The notes under the pieces: model-generated
Told to the model about the DNA's origin: nothing
Seen by the model: the letters and a program-made list of their open reading frames with translations, nothing else
The model's database searches: none
NCBI RefSeq assembly: GCF_013364215.1
Contig: NZ_CP054923.1
Span: 5,828,001 to 5,892,000, forward strand
DNA length: 64,000 nt
DNA from: Verrucosispora sp. NA02020
Lineage (GTDB): Bacteria; Actinomycetota; Actinomycetes; Mycobacteriales; Micromonosporaceae
Reading direction: 5' to 3'
Program-made: the position numbers and the translations under genes
Part shown: positions 55,929 to 64,000 of the stretch, piece after piece
How positions within the stretch are numbered: the stretch's first letter is position 1
Layout of the letters: every line of letters begins with the position of its first letter

Positions 55929-56780
55929 GTGTACCGGTTCCTGCTGACGCCGCGCTGGCTGGGCATCCTCGCGCTGACCCTGGTCCTCGCCACGATCATG
56001 GTGATGCTCGGCAACTGGCAACTGGACCGCTACCACGGTCGGACGGCGGTCAACGAACGCATCGACGCCGGGTTGCGGATGGACCCGATGCCGCTGCGCG
56101 AGGCGGTGCCCGCGCCCACCGGCGGCGCTGGCAGCGTCGGCCCGGCACCGGCCGAGGACCGGACCTTCATCCGGGTGATCGCGACCGGCCGGTACGACAC
56201 CGACAACGTGGTCCTCGTCCGGGGCCGGACGGTGGAGAGCAAGGTCGGCTTCGAGGTGCTCACCCCGCTGGTGCTGGCCGACGGCACCGCCGTCCTGGTG
56301 AACCGGGGCTGGATCCCACCGGCGCCCGGCGGCGCGATGGCCCAGCCCGAGGTGCCGGCGGCGCCGGCCGGTGAGGTGACCGTCGAGGGCCGGGTGCACG
56401 CCAGCGAGAGCGGCTCCGGCAACGTGGCCCGACGGGAGGGCCGGCTGGAGACCCGCCGGGTCGCCGTACCGCAGCTCGCCGCGCAGTTGCCGTACCCGGT
56501 GCACGGGGCGTACGTGCTGCTCGACGAGCAGACCCCGGCCGCCGACCCGGTCTTCCGTGCGGTGCCGGTGGGGCACGCCAACAACTGGCAGAACCTCGGG
56601 TATGTCGTGCAGTGGTGGATCTTCGCGGCGATGACGCTCTTCGGCTACGGCTGGATCGCCCGCCGGGAGGCCCGCCGGTTGGCCGGTGTGCCCGACGACG
56701 ACCGCCCGCGCGACCGGGCCGCCGAACCGGCCCCGAGCAGCCCCGCGACGAGCAGCACGGCTCCGACCAGCTCTGCCTGA
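55929..56780 (+). CDS. SURF1 family protein
   Basis: The 283-residue membrane protein matches the SURF1 family needed for cytochrome c oxidase assembly or heme insertion. It has two transmembrane helices, at the N-terminus (LGILALTLVLATIMVMLGNW) and near residue 225 (VVQWWIFAAMTLFGYGWI), with a large extracytoplasmic loop between. The GNWQLDRYHGR motif after helix one and VLVNRGWIPP in the loop are characteristic. GTG 55929 is the start. It converges on the DNA ligase gene. Confidence 0.93.
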   Translation: MYRFLLTPRWLGILALTLVLATIMVMLGNWQLDRYHGRTAVNERIDAGLRMDPMPLREAVPAPTGGAGSVGPAPAEDRTFIRVIATGRYDTDNVVLVRGRTVESKVGFEVLTPLVLADGTAVLVNRGWIPPAPGGAMAQPEVPAAPAGEVTVEGRVHASESGSGNVARREGRLETRRVAVPQLAAQLPYPVHGAYVLLDEQTPAADPVFRAVPVGHANNWQNLGYVVQWWIFAAMTLFGYGWIARREARRLAGVPDDDRPRDRAAEPAPSSPATSSTAPTSSA

Positions 56781-56813
56781 GCAGCCCGCCCCGGCCAGCT
56801 CTGTCTGCGCTGG

Positions 56814-58373
56814 TCAGCGGCCGGCGTGGATGGCGCGTACGGCGTCGATGGTGTCGGCCTCGGCGGCGGTCTTGTCGTCGCGGTAGCGGACCACCCGGGC
56901 GAACCGGAGAGCCACCCCGCCCGGATAGCGTGAGCTGGTCTGCACCCCGTCGAAGGCGATCTCCACGACCTGTTCGGGCCGGACCCGCACCACCCAGTCC
57001 CCGCGCTCCACGGCCAGCTCCAGGAACCGTTCGGTCTGCCACCGCAGCAGCTCGTCGGTGAGGCCCTTGAAGGTCTTGCCGAGCATCACGAATCCGCCGG
57101 TGGCCGGATCCCGCGCCCCGAGGTGCAGGTTCGACAGCCAGCCGCTGCGCCGACCACTGCCCCACTCGACGGCGAGCACCACCAGGTCGAGGGTGTGCCG
57201 GGGCTTCACCTTCACCCAGGCCGCACCGCGCCGACCCGCGTCGTAGGGCGCGTCGGGCGACTTCACCACGACGCCCTCCTGGCCGGCGTCGAGCGCGGCG
57301 GCGAATGCCGCGCCGGCCTGCTCCGGCCCGTCCACCTCGATCCGCCCGACCAGCACCGACGCGTCGACGGTCGCGGCGAGCGCGGCCCACCGCTCGCGAC
57401 CGGGCAGGTCGATCAGATCCGCGCCGTCGAGGTGCAGCAGATCGAAGAAGTACGGCACGAGCACGGTCTCACCGGTCCGTGCGGCGGCGGCACGGACCGC
57501 CGGGGCGACGGATGCCCCGGTGGCCCGGCGGGCGGCGGCGCTCGACGTCTGCTGGAACGGCAACGGGCGGCCGGTGGCGTCCAGCCCGATCGCCTCCCCG
57601 TCGAGCACCAACTCGCGGGCGGGCAGGGCGCGGACGGCGGCGACCACCTCGGGCACCCGGCCGGTGATCTCGTCGAGGCTGCGGGTGAAGACGGCGATGT
57701 CCTCGCCGCTGCGGTGCACCTGGACGCGGATGCCGTCCAGCTTCACGTCGACCACGGCGGGTGTGCCGGTGGCGGCGAGCGCCTCGTCGACCGTGGCGGC
57801 GCTCTGCGCCAGCATCGGCGCCAGCGGTCGCCCGACCCGCAACCCGAACTCGGCCAACGCCGGGGCACCGCCGTCGAGTGCGGCCACCGCGACCGCCCGC
57901 AGGTCACCGGCGAGCAGCAGGGCCCGGCGTACCGCGCCGACCGGCACCTCGGCGGCCCGGGCGATCGCGTCGGCCAGCAGCCCGGCCTGGGCGCCCTGAC
58001 GCAGTTCGCCGAGGAAGAGGCCGGTCAGGACGCGCTGCTCCTCGGCGGTGGCGGCGGTGTAGAGCGCGGCCACCAGGTCCCGGCGGCGGGCCTGCGAGCC
58101 CGCGCCGTGCACCGCCGCGATCTCGTCGATCGCCGCGTCGACCCCCGCCACGGTCAGCGTCGCCTCGGCAGCCGGTGGCGGCAGGTCGCGCAGCGCGGCC
58201 CAGCCGACGCCGGTCTGTCGCTGGCGCAGCTCGCCCGCGAGCCAACCGGCTCCCGCCGCCACCTCGTCCGGGTCGAGCCGGCGCAGGGCGTCGGCGAGCA
58301 GCTCGACCTTGGCCCGTCGGCCACTGACGGCACCGACGGCTGCGGAGGTGGCAGCCAGGTCGAGGAAACGCAC
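56814..58373 (-). CDS. ATP-dependent DNA ligase (LigB-type)
   Basis: The 519-residue ligase has an N-terminal DNA-binding domain (about residues 1-190) and an adenylation domain with the catalytic lysine in [18 protein letters not shown] (KxDG motif) and [11 protein letters not shown]. An OB-fold domain follows from about residue 395 ([25 protein letters not shown]). It resembles mycobacterial LigB rather than the NHEJ ligase LigD, as no polymerase or nuclease domain is fused. It seals nicks with ATP in a presumed repair role. GTG 58373 ([13 protein letters not shown]) fits the family start; the frame from 58412 is longer. Confidence 0.93.
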   Translation of the reverse strand: MRFLDLAATSAAVGAVSGRRAKVELLADALRRLDPDEVAAGAGWLAGELRQRQTGVGWAALRDLPPPAAEATLTVAGVDAAIDEIAAVHGAGSQARRRDLVAALYTAATAEEQRVLTGLFLGELRQGAQAGLLADAIARAAEVPVGAVRRALLLAGDLRAVAVAALDGGAPALAEFGLRVGRPLAPMLAQSAATVDEALAATGTPAVVDVKLDGIRVQVHRSGEDIAVFTRSLDEITGRVPEVVAAVRALPARELVLDGEAIGLDATGRPLPFQQTSSAAARRATGASVAPAVRAAAARTGETVLVPYFFDLLHLDGADLIDLPGRERWAALAATVDASVLVGRIEVDGPEQAGAAFAAALDAGQEGVVVKSPDAPYDAGRRGAAWVKVKPRHTLDLVVLAVEWGSGRRSGWLSNLHLGARDPATGGFVMLGKTFKGLTDELLRWQTERFLELAVERGDWVVRVRPEQVVEIAFDGVQTSSRYPGGVALRFARVVRYRDDKTAAEADTIDAVRAIHAGR

Positions 58374-58436
58374 GACCTCATCCTGCCAGCCACCCCCGAC
58401 AACGGGTGTCACCTGCGCGGGAGCTGCTCCGGCGGG

Positions 58437-58643
58437 TCAGGCCGGGACCGGCTCCTCGACCCGCAGGCCGCGCGCGCGGACCTCCTCGGCGATACGGGAC
58501 AACGACGCGTCCACGGCGACCAGGGCGGCGGACAGCTCGGCGAGCTGTTCCTTGAGCGTGGCCTCGGGCCACGCGGAGACGTCGACGTCTCCCAGAGCGC
58601 TGACGGCGGCCTCCAGCGGGGCCATCACCTCGTTCGTACGCAT
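58437..58643 (-). CDS. small helical protein, function unknown
   Basis: This is a 68-residue, mostly helical, acidic protein (MRTNEVMAPLEAAVSALGDV, LKEQLAELSAALVAVDASLS). ATG 58643 gives a compact frame. An upstream extension to 58706 has no helical character. It lies between the ligase and M20 peptidase genes on the same strand, and its role is unclear. It resembles the start of DUF222-type HNH proteins and could be a remnant of one. Confidence 0.5.
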   Translation of the reverse strand: MRTNEVMAPLEAAVSALGDVDVSAWPEATLKEQLAELSAALVAVDASLSRIAEEVRARGLRVEEPVPA

Positions 58644-58706
58644 GTTCGAGAGGCTACAACAGTGACGCGTCCGACACGCCGGAAACCGCCACCATTCGCG
58701 CGCCAT

Positions 58707-60077
58707 TCACCGAGTTGGGGCCACGCCCGCCTCGGCCACCTTGGCCAGCAACAACGCCTCGGCGAGGCAGACCCGGGCGAACTCGCCCAGGTGCAGACTC
58801 TCGTTCGGCCCGTGTGCCCGCGCGTGCGGATCCTCCACACCGGTCACCAGGATCGCCGCCTGCGGGAACATCTCCTGGAAGGTGGCGATGAACGGGATCG
58901 ACCCGCCGACGCCGATGTCCACCGGGTCGGTGCCGTCCCAGGCCGCGCGGAAGGCCGCGCGCGCCGCGTCGAAGACCGGGCCGGAGGCGTCGATGACGCA
59001 CGGTGCGCCGTCGTGCTCGAAGGTGACGTCGACCTGCGCGCCCCACGGCGCGTGCCGCTCCAGGTGGTCGCGCAACGCGAGGTACGCCTGCTTCGGCTCG
59101 TCGCCCGGCGCCAGCCGGAGGCTCAGCTTGGCCTTGGCGGCCGGCACCAGCGCGTTCGGCGCCTCGGCGGTGGCCGGGGCGTCGATGCCGAGCACGGCCA
59201 GCGCGGGGCGGGTCCAGAGCCGGTCGGTGATCCGGCCGGAGCCGATCAGGCGTACGCCCTCGACGAGGCCCGCCTCGGCCCGGAACCGGTCCTCGGGGTA
59301 GTCGACGCTTGCCTCGTTCCGACCGACCAGCCCCTCCACCACCACGTTCCCGGCGTCGTCGTGCAGCGTGGCCAGCAAGCGGACCAGCGCGGTGAGCGCG
59401 TCCGGCACGGCTCCGCCGAACATCCCGCTGTGCACCGCGTGGTCCAGGGTGCGGACCTCGACGAAGCAGTTGACGACGCCGCGCAGCGAGGTGGTCAACG
59501 CCGGCACGCCGACGTCCCAGTTAGTCGAGTCGGCGATCACGATGACGTCCGAGGCGATCGCGTCACGATGGTCGGCGAGCAGCTGCTCCAACGAGTCGGA
59601 GCCGTACTCCTCCTCCCCCTCGACGAACAGCACCACGCCCACGGGCAGGCGGTCACCGAAGGCCCGCAACGCGGCGACGTGCGCCATGACGCCGGCCTTG
59701 TCGTCGGCGGCACCCCGGGCGTAGAGCCGGCCGTCCCGCTCGACCGGCTCGAACGGGTCGGACTCCCACAGCGCCCGGTCCCCGACCGGCTGCACGTCGT
59801 GGTGGGCGTAGAGCATGACGGTGGGCGCGCCGGGCGGGGCGGCCCTGCGGCCGATCACCGCGGGCTGGCCGCCGGCCCGCACGATCTCGACGTCGAGACC
59901 GCAGCCGCGCAGCAGCTCGGCCACCGCCTCGGCGGAGCGCTCCACGTGCGAGTGGTCGAATCCCTCGAAGGCGATGCCCGGGATACGGACGAGGCGTTCC
60001 AGGTCGGCCCGGACGCCGGGCAGTTCCCGGGTCAGGGCCTCCCGCAACTCGGACTCGGTCATGATCGGTGTGCTCAT
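58707..60077 (-). CDS. M20 family metallopeptidase / dipeptidase
   Basis: The 456-residue zinc peptidase has metal ligands visible in VMLYAHHDVQPVGD (His), GAADDKAGVMAHVAAL (Asp) and FVEGEEEYGSDSLE (Glu-Glu). The lid/dimerisation domain (about residues 190-330) follows, and HARAHGPNESLHL near the C-terminus holds the last ligand. It probably hydrolyses dipeptides or related amides in the cytosol. ATG 60077 overlaps the stop of the upstream kinase gene by four bases (ATGA), which decides the start over ATG 60086 or 60062. Confidence 0.93.
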   Translation of the reverse strand: MSTPIMTESELREALTRELPGVRADLERLVRIPGIAFEGFDHSHVERSAEAVAELLRGCGLDVEIVRAGGQPAVIGRRAAPPGAPTVMLYAHHDVQPVGDRALWESDPFEPVERDGRLYARGAADDKAGVMAHVAALRAFGDRLPVGVVLFVEGEEEYGSDSLEQLLADHRDAIASDVIVIADSTNWDVGVPALTTSLRGVVNCFVEVRTLDHAVHSGMFGGAVPDALTALVRLLATLHDDAGNVVVEGLVGRNEASVDYPEDRFRAEAGLVEGVRLIGSGRITDRLWTRPALAVLGIDAPATAEAPNALVPAAKAKLSLRLAPGDEPKQAYLALRDHLERHAPWGAQVDVTFEHDGAPCVIDASGPVFDAARAAFRAAWDGTDPVDIGVGGSIPFIATFQEMFPQAAILVTGVEDPHARAHGPNESLHLGEFARVCLAEALLLAKVAEAGVAPTR

Positions 60078-60739
60078 GACCGGCATGGTATGCCGCCCCC
60101 ACCTGCGGTTCCCCGCCGAGCCAGATAGTAGTGACGGTCATCGTGCGGCAACCCGGGGTCACCGTCGACCACCAGGTCGGCCCGCCTCTGCGTGTCGTCG
60201 GCGGCGAAGTGCGCCTGCTCGGTGTCGTGCCACCGACGCAGCTCCGGCAGGATCCCCGGGCCGTCGCGCGCCACCGCCCGCGCCAGCCGCAACGGGTGCG
60301 GCGCGGTGACGAAGACGGCCAGCGTCAGGTCCGGCCCGGCGGCGGCCCGGGACGTGCTGACCCCCTCGACGATCAGCACCGGTTCCACCGGCACCGACAC
60401 CGGCTCGGGTCGGAAACACCGGCGCACCCAGTCGTAGCACCGGTACGACCCGACCCGGCCGGACCGCACCGGCCGCAACACGTCCCGCTCCAGCCGCGTC
60501 CAGAAGGTGAGCTGGTCGTCCCACCCGTCGAGCAGGTCGTCGGTGTGCACCACCGGCGGACGTACCGCCTGCGGCCCGATGCCGCCGAGGGCGTCGGCCA
60601 GGCGCGCGGCGAACAGCGTCTTGCCCGCCCCACTCGGCCCGTCCACGGCCACCAACCGGGTACGCCCCAACCGGGCCGGTGCCGTCAGCACCCGCCCCGC
60701 CAGTCCGGCGTACGACTCGAAGACCGCCACCACGGACAC
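60074..60739 (-). CDS. uridine kinase-like P-loop protein
   Basis: The 221-residue protein has a Walker A motif LVAVDGPSGAGKTLFAARLA and a kinase-like core: VVHTDDLLDGWDDQLTFWTR, PVLIVEGVSTSRAAAG and LTLAVFVTAPHPLRLARAVA. This matches the uridine kinase/phosphoribulokinase-like group, which phosphorylates small substrates; the substrate is not determined. GTG 60739 is chosen because the region before it (to 60820) overlaps the divergent rhodanese promoter. It is translationally coupled to the peptidase gene. Confidence 0.8.
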   Translation of the reverse strand: MSVVAVFESYAGLAGRVLTAPARLGRTRLVAVDGPSGAGKTLFAARLADALGGIGPQAVRPPVVHTDDLLDGWDDQLTFWTRLERDVLRPVRSGRVGSYRCYDWVRRCFRPEPVSVPVEPVLIVEGVSTSRAAAGPDLTLAVFVTAPHPLRLARAVARDGPGILPELRRWHDTEQAHFAADDTQRRADLVVDGDPGLPHDDRHYYLARRGTAGGGGIPCRS

Positions 60740-60811
60740 CGACGTTACCGATCGGGTTGTCCCGCACGGCTTCGGACCGCCTGCCGAGAAGCCACACGGC
60801 ATGATCGTGGC

Positions 60812-61228
60812 GTGTCCCATTCCGTGATGAGTCCCGGCGTCGAGGCGTTGCTGGAGCAGGCCCGCTCGGGCATGAACCGGCTGTCCCCACAGGAGACGGT
60901 GCAGGCCGCCGCCCGGGGTGCCCTGGTGATCGACACCCGTACCGACGGGCAGCGGCGGGAGCAGGGCGACCTGCCCGGTGTCATCGTGATCGACCGGACC
61001 GTCCTGGAATGGCGGCTCGACCCGGCGAGCGACTGGCGGATCCCCGAGGCCACCAACTACGACATGGAGATCGTCGTGGTGTGTCGCCAGGGCTACAGCT
61101 CCAGCCTGGCGGCGGCGAGCCTGCGCGCGCTCGGCCTACACAAGGCGACCGACATGATCGGCGGTGTGGAGGCGTGGCGCTCGGCCGGGATGGCCTTCTC
61201 CGACCACCCCGCCGACGTCCGCTACTGA
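60812..61228 (+). CDS. rhodanese-like domain protein
   Basis: This is a single-domain rhodanese of 138 residues. The active-site Cys is in IVVVCRQGYSSSLAAASLRAL, a loop of the usual length for sulfur transfer, with the ALVIDTRTDGQRREQGDLPG stretch before it and DMIGGVEAWRSAG after. Such proteins move sulfane sulfur or act as phosphatase-like regulators. GTG 60812 is the start, and the gene is divergent from the kinase gene. It converges on cobQ. Confidence 0.88.
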   Translation: MSHSVMSPGVEALLEQARSGMNRLSPQETVQAAARGALVIDTRTDGQRREQGDLPGVIVIDRTVLEWRLDPASDWRIPEATNYDMEIVVVCRQGYSSSLAAASLRALGLHKATDMIGGVEAWRSAGMAFSDHPADVRY

Positions 61229-61285
61229 CCGCCGACGTTCGTTCCTGACCGCCGGCATCGCGAGGCGCTGACGCCCGGCCGGTGA

Positions 61286-62827
61286 CTAGGTGGGGACGCC
61301 GGGCGGGATGAAGGGCAGGTCGGCGGGAGGCCCGGACTCGACGAGCCGACGCAGGGCGGCGGTGTCGAGGTGTTCCTCGACGAGGTCGCCGAGCAGGTCG
61401 AGGGTGCGTTCGCGGGCGGCGGCGAAGGACGTGTCCGGGGCGACCCGGAAGCCGGTCCGACCGGCCAGGCGGGCGGCCCGGTCGAGGAACCAGCGGCGGA
61501 ACTCGTCGGACTCGAAGGTGCCGTGCCAGTGCGTACCGTGCACGACTCCCCGCATCATGCCCTCACCGGCACCGTCGGCGTCCCGCAGCAGCGGCGTCGA
61601 CTCCGGGTCGGCGGTCGAGACGTACCCGTGGTGGATCTCGTAGCCCCGGACCGGAAGCTCCCCGGCGGCGGCGGTGCCGGCCGCCTGGCGGACGGTCTTG
61701 CGCGGGTCGAAGGTGATCTCGACGGGCAGCAGTCCGAGGCCGTCGACGCTTCCCCGGCGGCTCTCCACCGGGTCGTGGATGGCGCGGGCCAGCATCTGGA
61801 AGCCGCCACAGATGCCGAGTAGTGGTCGTCCGGCCGCGACGTGCGCGGTGATCGCGTCGGCGAGGCCGGTCTCACGCAGCCAGGCCAGGTCGGCGACGGT
61901 CGACTTGGAGCCGGGCAGAACGACCAGGTCGGCGGCGGCCAGTTCGGCCGGTTCGACGGTCAGCCGGACCCGCACGCCCGGCTCGGTGGCGAGCGCCTCC
62001 ACGTCGGTGGCGTTGCTGATCCGGGGCAGCCGCACCACGGCCACGTCGAGCCATTCGGTGCCGCGCGGGGCGGCCGGGCGACCCAGCACCCGGCCGTAGG
62101 CGAGCGAGTCCTCGGCGTCCAGCCACAGGTCCAGCGCCCAGGGCAGGACGCCGTACGTCGGGCGGCCGGTGAGCTGCCGCAGCGATTCCAGCCCGGGGGC
62201 CAGCAGGCCGAGGTCGCCCCGGAACTTGTTGACCACGAACCCCGCGATCATGGCCTGGTCGGCGGGTTCGAGCAGGGCCAGCGTGCCGAACATGGCGGCG
62301 AACACGCCGCCCCGATCGATGTCACCGACCACGATCGTCGGGAACCCGGCGTGCCGGGCCAGCCCCATGTTGACGTAGTCGCCGTCGCGCAGGTTGATCT
62401 CCGCCGGGCTGCCCGCCCCCTCGCAGACCACCACGTCGTACGCCGACCGCAACTCGGCCAGCGCCGCGTACGCGGTCTCGGACAACCGGGGACGCAGGGT
62501 CCGGAACGAACCGGCGGTCATCGTGTCGACCGCCTCGCCGAGCAGCACCACCTGACTGCTCAGGTCGCTGCCCGGCTTGAGCAGCACCGGATTGAACCGC
62601 AGGTCCGGGGCGAGCCCGCAGGCCGCCGCCTGCATCGCCTGTGCCCGCCCGATCTCGCCGCCCCGGCCGTCCGGCCCGACGACCACGGCGGAGTTGTTCG
62701 ACATGTTCTGTGCCTTGAAGGGTGCCACCCGGACGCCCTCGCGGTGCAGCCAGCGGCAGATGCCGGCGGTGAGCACGCTCTTGCCGGCGTCGGAGGTGGT
62801 CCCGGCGACCAGCAGGCCACCGCTCAC
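61286..62827 (-). CDS. cobQ: cobyric acid synthase CobQ
   Basis: The 513-residue amidotransferase amidates positions b, d, e and g of adenosylcobyrinate a,c-diamide. The ligase domain has the P-loop [20 protein letters not shown] and [16 protein letters not shown]. The GATase domain holds the nucleophile Cys in [17 protein letters not shown], the fixed [10 protein letters not shown] and a His in [14 protein letters not shown]. Unlike the CobB-like protein at 54235-55692 it keeps all key residues. GTG 62827 overlaps the cobD stop by four bases (GTGA). Confidence 0.96.
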   Translation of the reverse strand: MSGGLLVAGTTSDAGKSVLTAGICRWLHREGVRVAPFKAQNMSNNSAVVVGPDGRGGEIGRAQAMQAAACGLAPDLRFNPVLLKPGSDLSSQVVLLGEAVDTMTAGSFRTLRPRLSETAYAALAELRSAYDVVVCEGAGSPAEINLRDGDYVNMGLARHAGFPTIVVGDIDRGGVFAAMFGTLALLEPADQAMIAGFVVNKFRGDLGLLAPGLESLRQLTGRPTYGVLPWALDLWLDAEDSLAYGRVLGRPAAPRGTEWLDVAVVRLPRISNATDVEALATEPGVRVRLTVEPAELAAADLVVLPGSKSTVADLAWLRETGLADAITAHVAAGRPLLGICGGFQMLARAIHDPVESRRGSVDGLGLLPVEITFDPRKTVRQAAGTAAAGELPVRGYEIHHGYVSTADPESTPLLRDADGAGEGMMRGVVHGTHWHGTFESDEFRRWFLDRAARLAGRTGFRVAPDTSFAAARERTLDLLGDLVEEHLDTAALRRLVESGPPADLPFIPPGVPT

Positions 62828-63810
62828 CGTGTGCCTGTGAGGCGTCGGGCCACCGCGCCGACCAGCCGGCCGGCGGTCAGCGGGTACGCCGCCGCGAGGC
62901 CGAGCGCGGCCAGTCCGACCGCACCGGAGATCCGGGCGGCCCGAGGCAGGTGCCGTGCCTCGGGACGGGGACCGTCGCCGAGGAAGGGCCGCACCTCGGA
63001 CCGGCCGAAGTAGACGTTGCGCCCACCGAGCCGGACGCCCAACGCACCGGCCATCGCCGCCTCGCACTGCCCGGCGTTGGGGCTGGGGTGGTCGTCGCGG
63101 TCCCGACGCCACACCCGCCAGGCCCGCTCCCGGTCGCCCTTGCCGGCCGGTGCCAGCGCGACGGTCAGCAGGCCGGTCAGCCGGGCCGGCGCCAGGTTCA
63201 GCAGGTCGTCGAGGCGGGCGGCCGGGGTGCCGAACCGGGCGTAGCGCGCGTTGCGGTGACCGACCATGGCGTCGAGGGTGTTCACCGCCCGGTAGCCGAG
63301 CAGGCCCGGCAGCCCGGCCACCGCACCCCAGAAGAGCGGGGCGACCACGGCGTCCGAGGTGTTCTCGGCCACCGACTCGACCGTGGCCCGGGCCAACTCC
63401 GACTCGTCGAGGGTCGACGGGTCCCGACCGCACAGGTGCCCGAGCCGTGCCCGGGCGGCCGGCAGGTCCCCGCCGCGCAGCGCCCGACCCATGGTCCTCG
63501 CCTCGTGCCGCAGGCTCTGCCCGCCCAGCACCGCGAACGTGCCGGCGGCCACCAGCGCCGCACGGGCCAGCGGCTGCCGCCGGGTCGCGTACGCGAGGGC
63601 GGCCCCGGCCAGCACCGGCCCGCCGACACAGAGCGCGGTGTGGGTGCCACCGGCCAGCCGGTCGGGCCGGTAGAGCCGACGTTCCAGGGCGGCGGCGGCC
63701 CGGCCGAAGCCGGCGACGGGATGGCCGCGACGTGGGTCACCGAAGTACGCGTCGAGCGCGTACCCGGCGACGAGTCCCGCCGCGTTCGCCACTGCGCCCG
63801 TATGCCGCAC
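62824..63810 (-). CDS. cobD: cobalamin biosynthesis protein CobD/CbiB (aminopropanol attachment)
   Basis: The roughly 328-residue integral membrane protein of the CobD/CbiB family attaches aminopropanol (or its phosphate) to cobyric acid. Family motifs are [60 protein letters not shown] and [20 protein letters not shown], with several hydrophobic helices. GTG 63810 has GGAGG eight bases upstream; GTGs at 63816 and 63819 are alternatives. It is coupled to cobQ by a four-base overlap. Confidence 0.95.
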   Translation of the reverse strand: MRHTGAVANAAGLVAGYALDAYFGDPRRGHPVAGFGRAAAALERRLYRPDRLAGGTHTALCVGGPVLAGAALAYATRRQPLARAALVAAGTFAVLGGQSLRHEARTMGRALRGGDLPAARARLGHLCGRDPSTLDESELARATVESVAENTSDAVVAPLFWGAVAGLPGLLGYRAVNTLDAMVGHRNARYARFGTPAARLDDLLNLAPARLTGLLTVALAPAGKGDRERAWRVWRRDRDDHPSPNAGQCEAAMAGALGVRLGGRNVYFGRSEVRPFLGDGPRPEARHLPRAARISGAVGLAALGLAAAYPLTAGRLVGAVARRLTGTR

Positions 63811-63882
63811 CCGCACCACCTCCGGCCGGCCAGCCTAGCCGAGCCCGGCCACCGGAACCGCTGCTCGACCGCCCCGCCCAGT

Positions 63883-64000
63883 TCAGACGGGCTGCGGCAG
63901 TCGACCCCGCCCCCGCCGGCCACGCCCGGTCGCCGCCGCCCCGCTGCCGGACTCCGCCGGAGCGTCCGCCGAGGCCGTCGTCGACTCCTCGGCGTCGCCG
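63883..64000 (-). CDS. C-terminal end of an unidentified protein (partial)
   Basis: An open frame on the minus strand runs off the window end and stops at TGA 63883-63885. The visible 39 residues are acidic/Ala-rich and then basic (ESTTASADAPAESGSG, GRGRRGRGRLPQPV). The low-complexity composition is that of a disordered tail, so the gene cannot be identified. It would be upstream of cobD on the same strand. Confidence 0.4.
   Translation of the reverse strand, partial: GDAEESTTASADAPAESGSGAAATGRGRRGRGRLPQPV

Noticed and set aside
63811..63882. Possible cobalamin riboswitch near the cobalamin genes (also examined at 51956-52076)
   Set aside because: Neither region contains a B12-box-like GCCACTG motif, and the space before cobD is only about 70 bp.

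Overview
The window is very GC-rich, densely coded DNA with a strong preference for G or C at the third codon position and frequent GTG starts. The gene content points to an actinobacterium of the family Micromonosporaceae, most likely Micromonospora or a close relative. Indicators are the tandem clpP1-clpP2 genes next to clpX and tig, a mycothiol-type DsbA protein, a class F sortase, an Eis-like acetyltransferase, an OtsB-GH15 fusion and a small dispersed palindromic repeat. The genus is inferred from gene content; no 16S rRNA gene is present. No rRNA, CRISPR array, prophage, integrase or transposase was found.

Layout. 1-6.1 kb: nitrilase-family hydrolase, then the proteostasis block clpX / clpP2-clpP1 / tig (all minus), followed by tRNA-Pro(UGG) and tRNA-Gly(UCC). 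6.2-16.6 kb: a mixed region with a tandem-HTH regulator interrupted by an amber codon, small hypothetical proteins, an AAC(3)-like acetyltransferase, an unusual S8 peptidase, an Eis-like protein, rpiB, a DUF1015 protein, a Gln/His/Pro-repeat protein and a DsbA-like oxidoreductase. 16.8-21.7 kb: pepN, a DUF5130 pair and an amidase.

21.8-33.3 kb: the central feature, a nearly complete tryptophan-to-central-metabolism pathway on the minus strand. Tryptophan 2,3-dioxygenase, kynureninase, kynurenine 3-monooxygenase, 3-hydroxyanthranilate dioxygenase, ACMS decarboxylase, aminomuconate-semialdehyde dehydrogenase and a RidA-type deaminase are followed by the lower meta-cleavage enzymes (decarboxylase, hydratase, aldolase, acylating acetaldehyde dehydrogenase). 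Most junctions are translationally coupled. A divergent Lrp/AsnC regulator faces the operon across a 24-bp near-palindrome. A kynurenine formamidase gene is the obvious missing step.

33.4-48.1 kb: sortase F with a likely substrate, an HNH nuclease, an MscS channel, an MFS transporter, a truncated globin, a YbjN-like protein, a thioesterase, ettA, the trehalose genes otsA and otsB-GH15, and a secreted lysozyme-like protein. 48.5-55.7 kb: cobalamin genes (fused precorrin-2 dehydrogenase/SUMT, cobT, cobC, a divergent cobB-like gene) interrupted by a class A penicillin-binding protein. 55.9-64 kb: SURF1, ATP-dependent DNA ligase, an M20 peptidase with a coupled kinase, a rhodanese, cobQ and cobD.

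Most notable signals: (i) five copies of a 55-nt two-unit palindromic repeat. One lies in frame inside the linker of the fused cobalamin methyltransferase, and two others supply the stop codons of neighbouring genes. (ii) A 27-codon 'SERSER' mini-ORF whose start and stop overlap its neighbours inside the tryptophan operon. (iii) A CobB-like protein lacking both the amidotransferase cysteine and the P-loop Thr/Ser. (iv) An in-frame amber codon separating the two halves of an HTH regulator.
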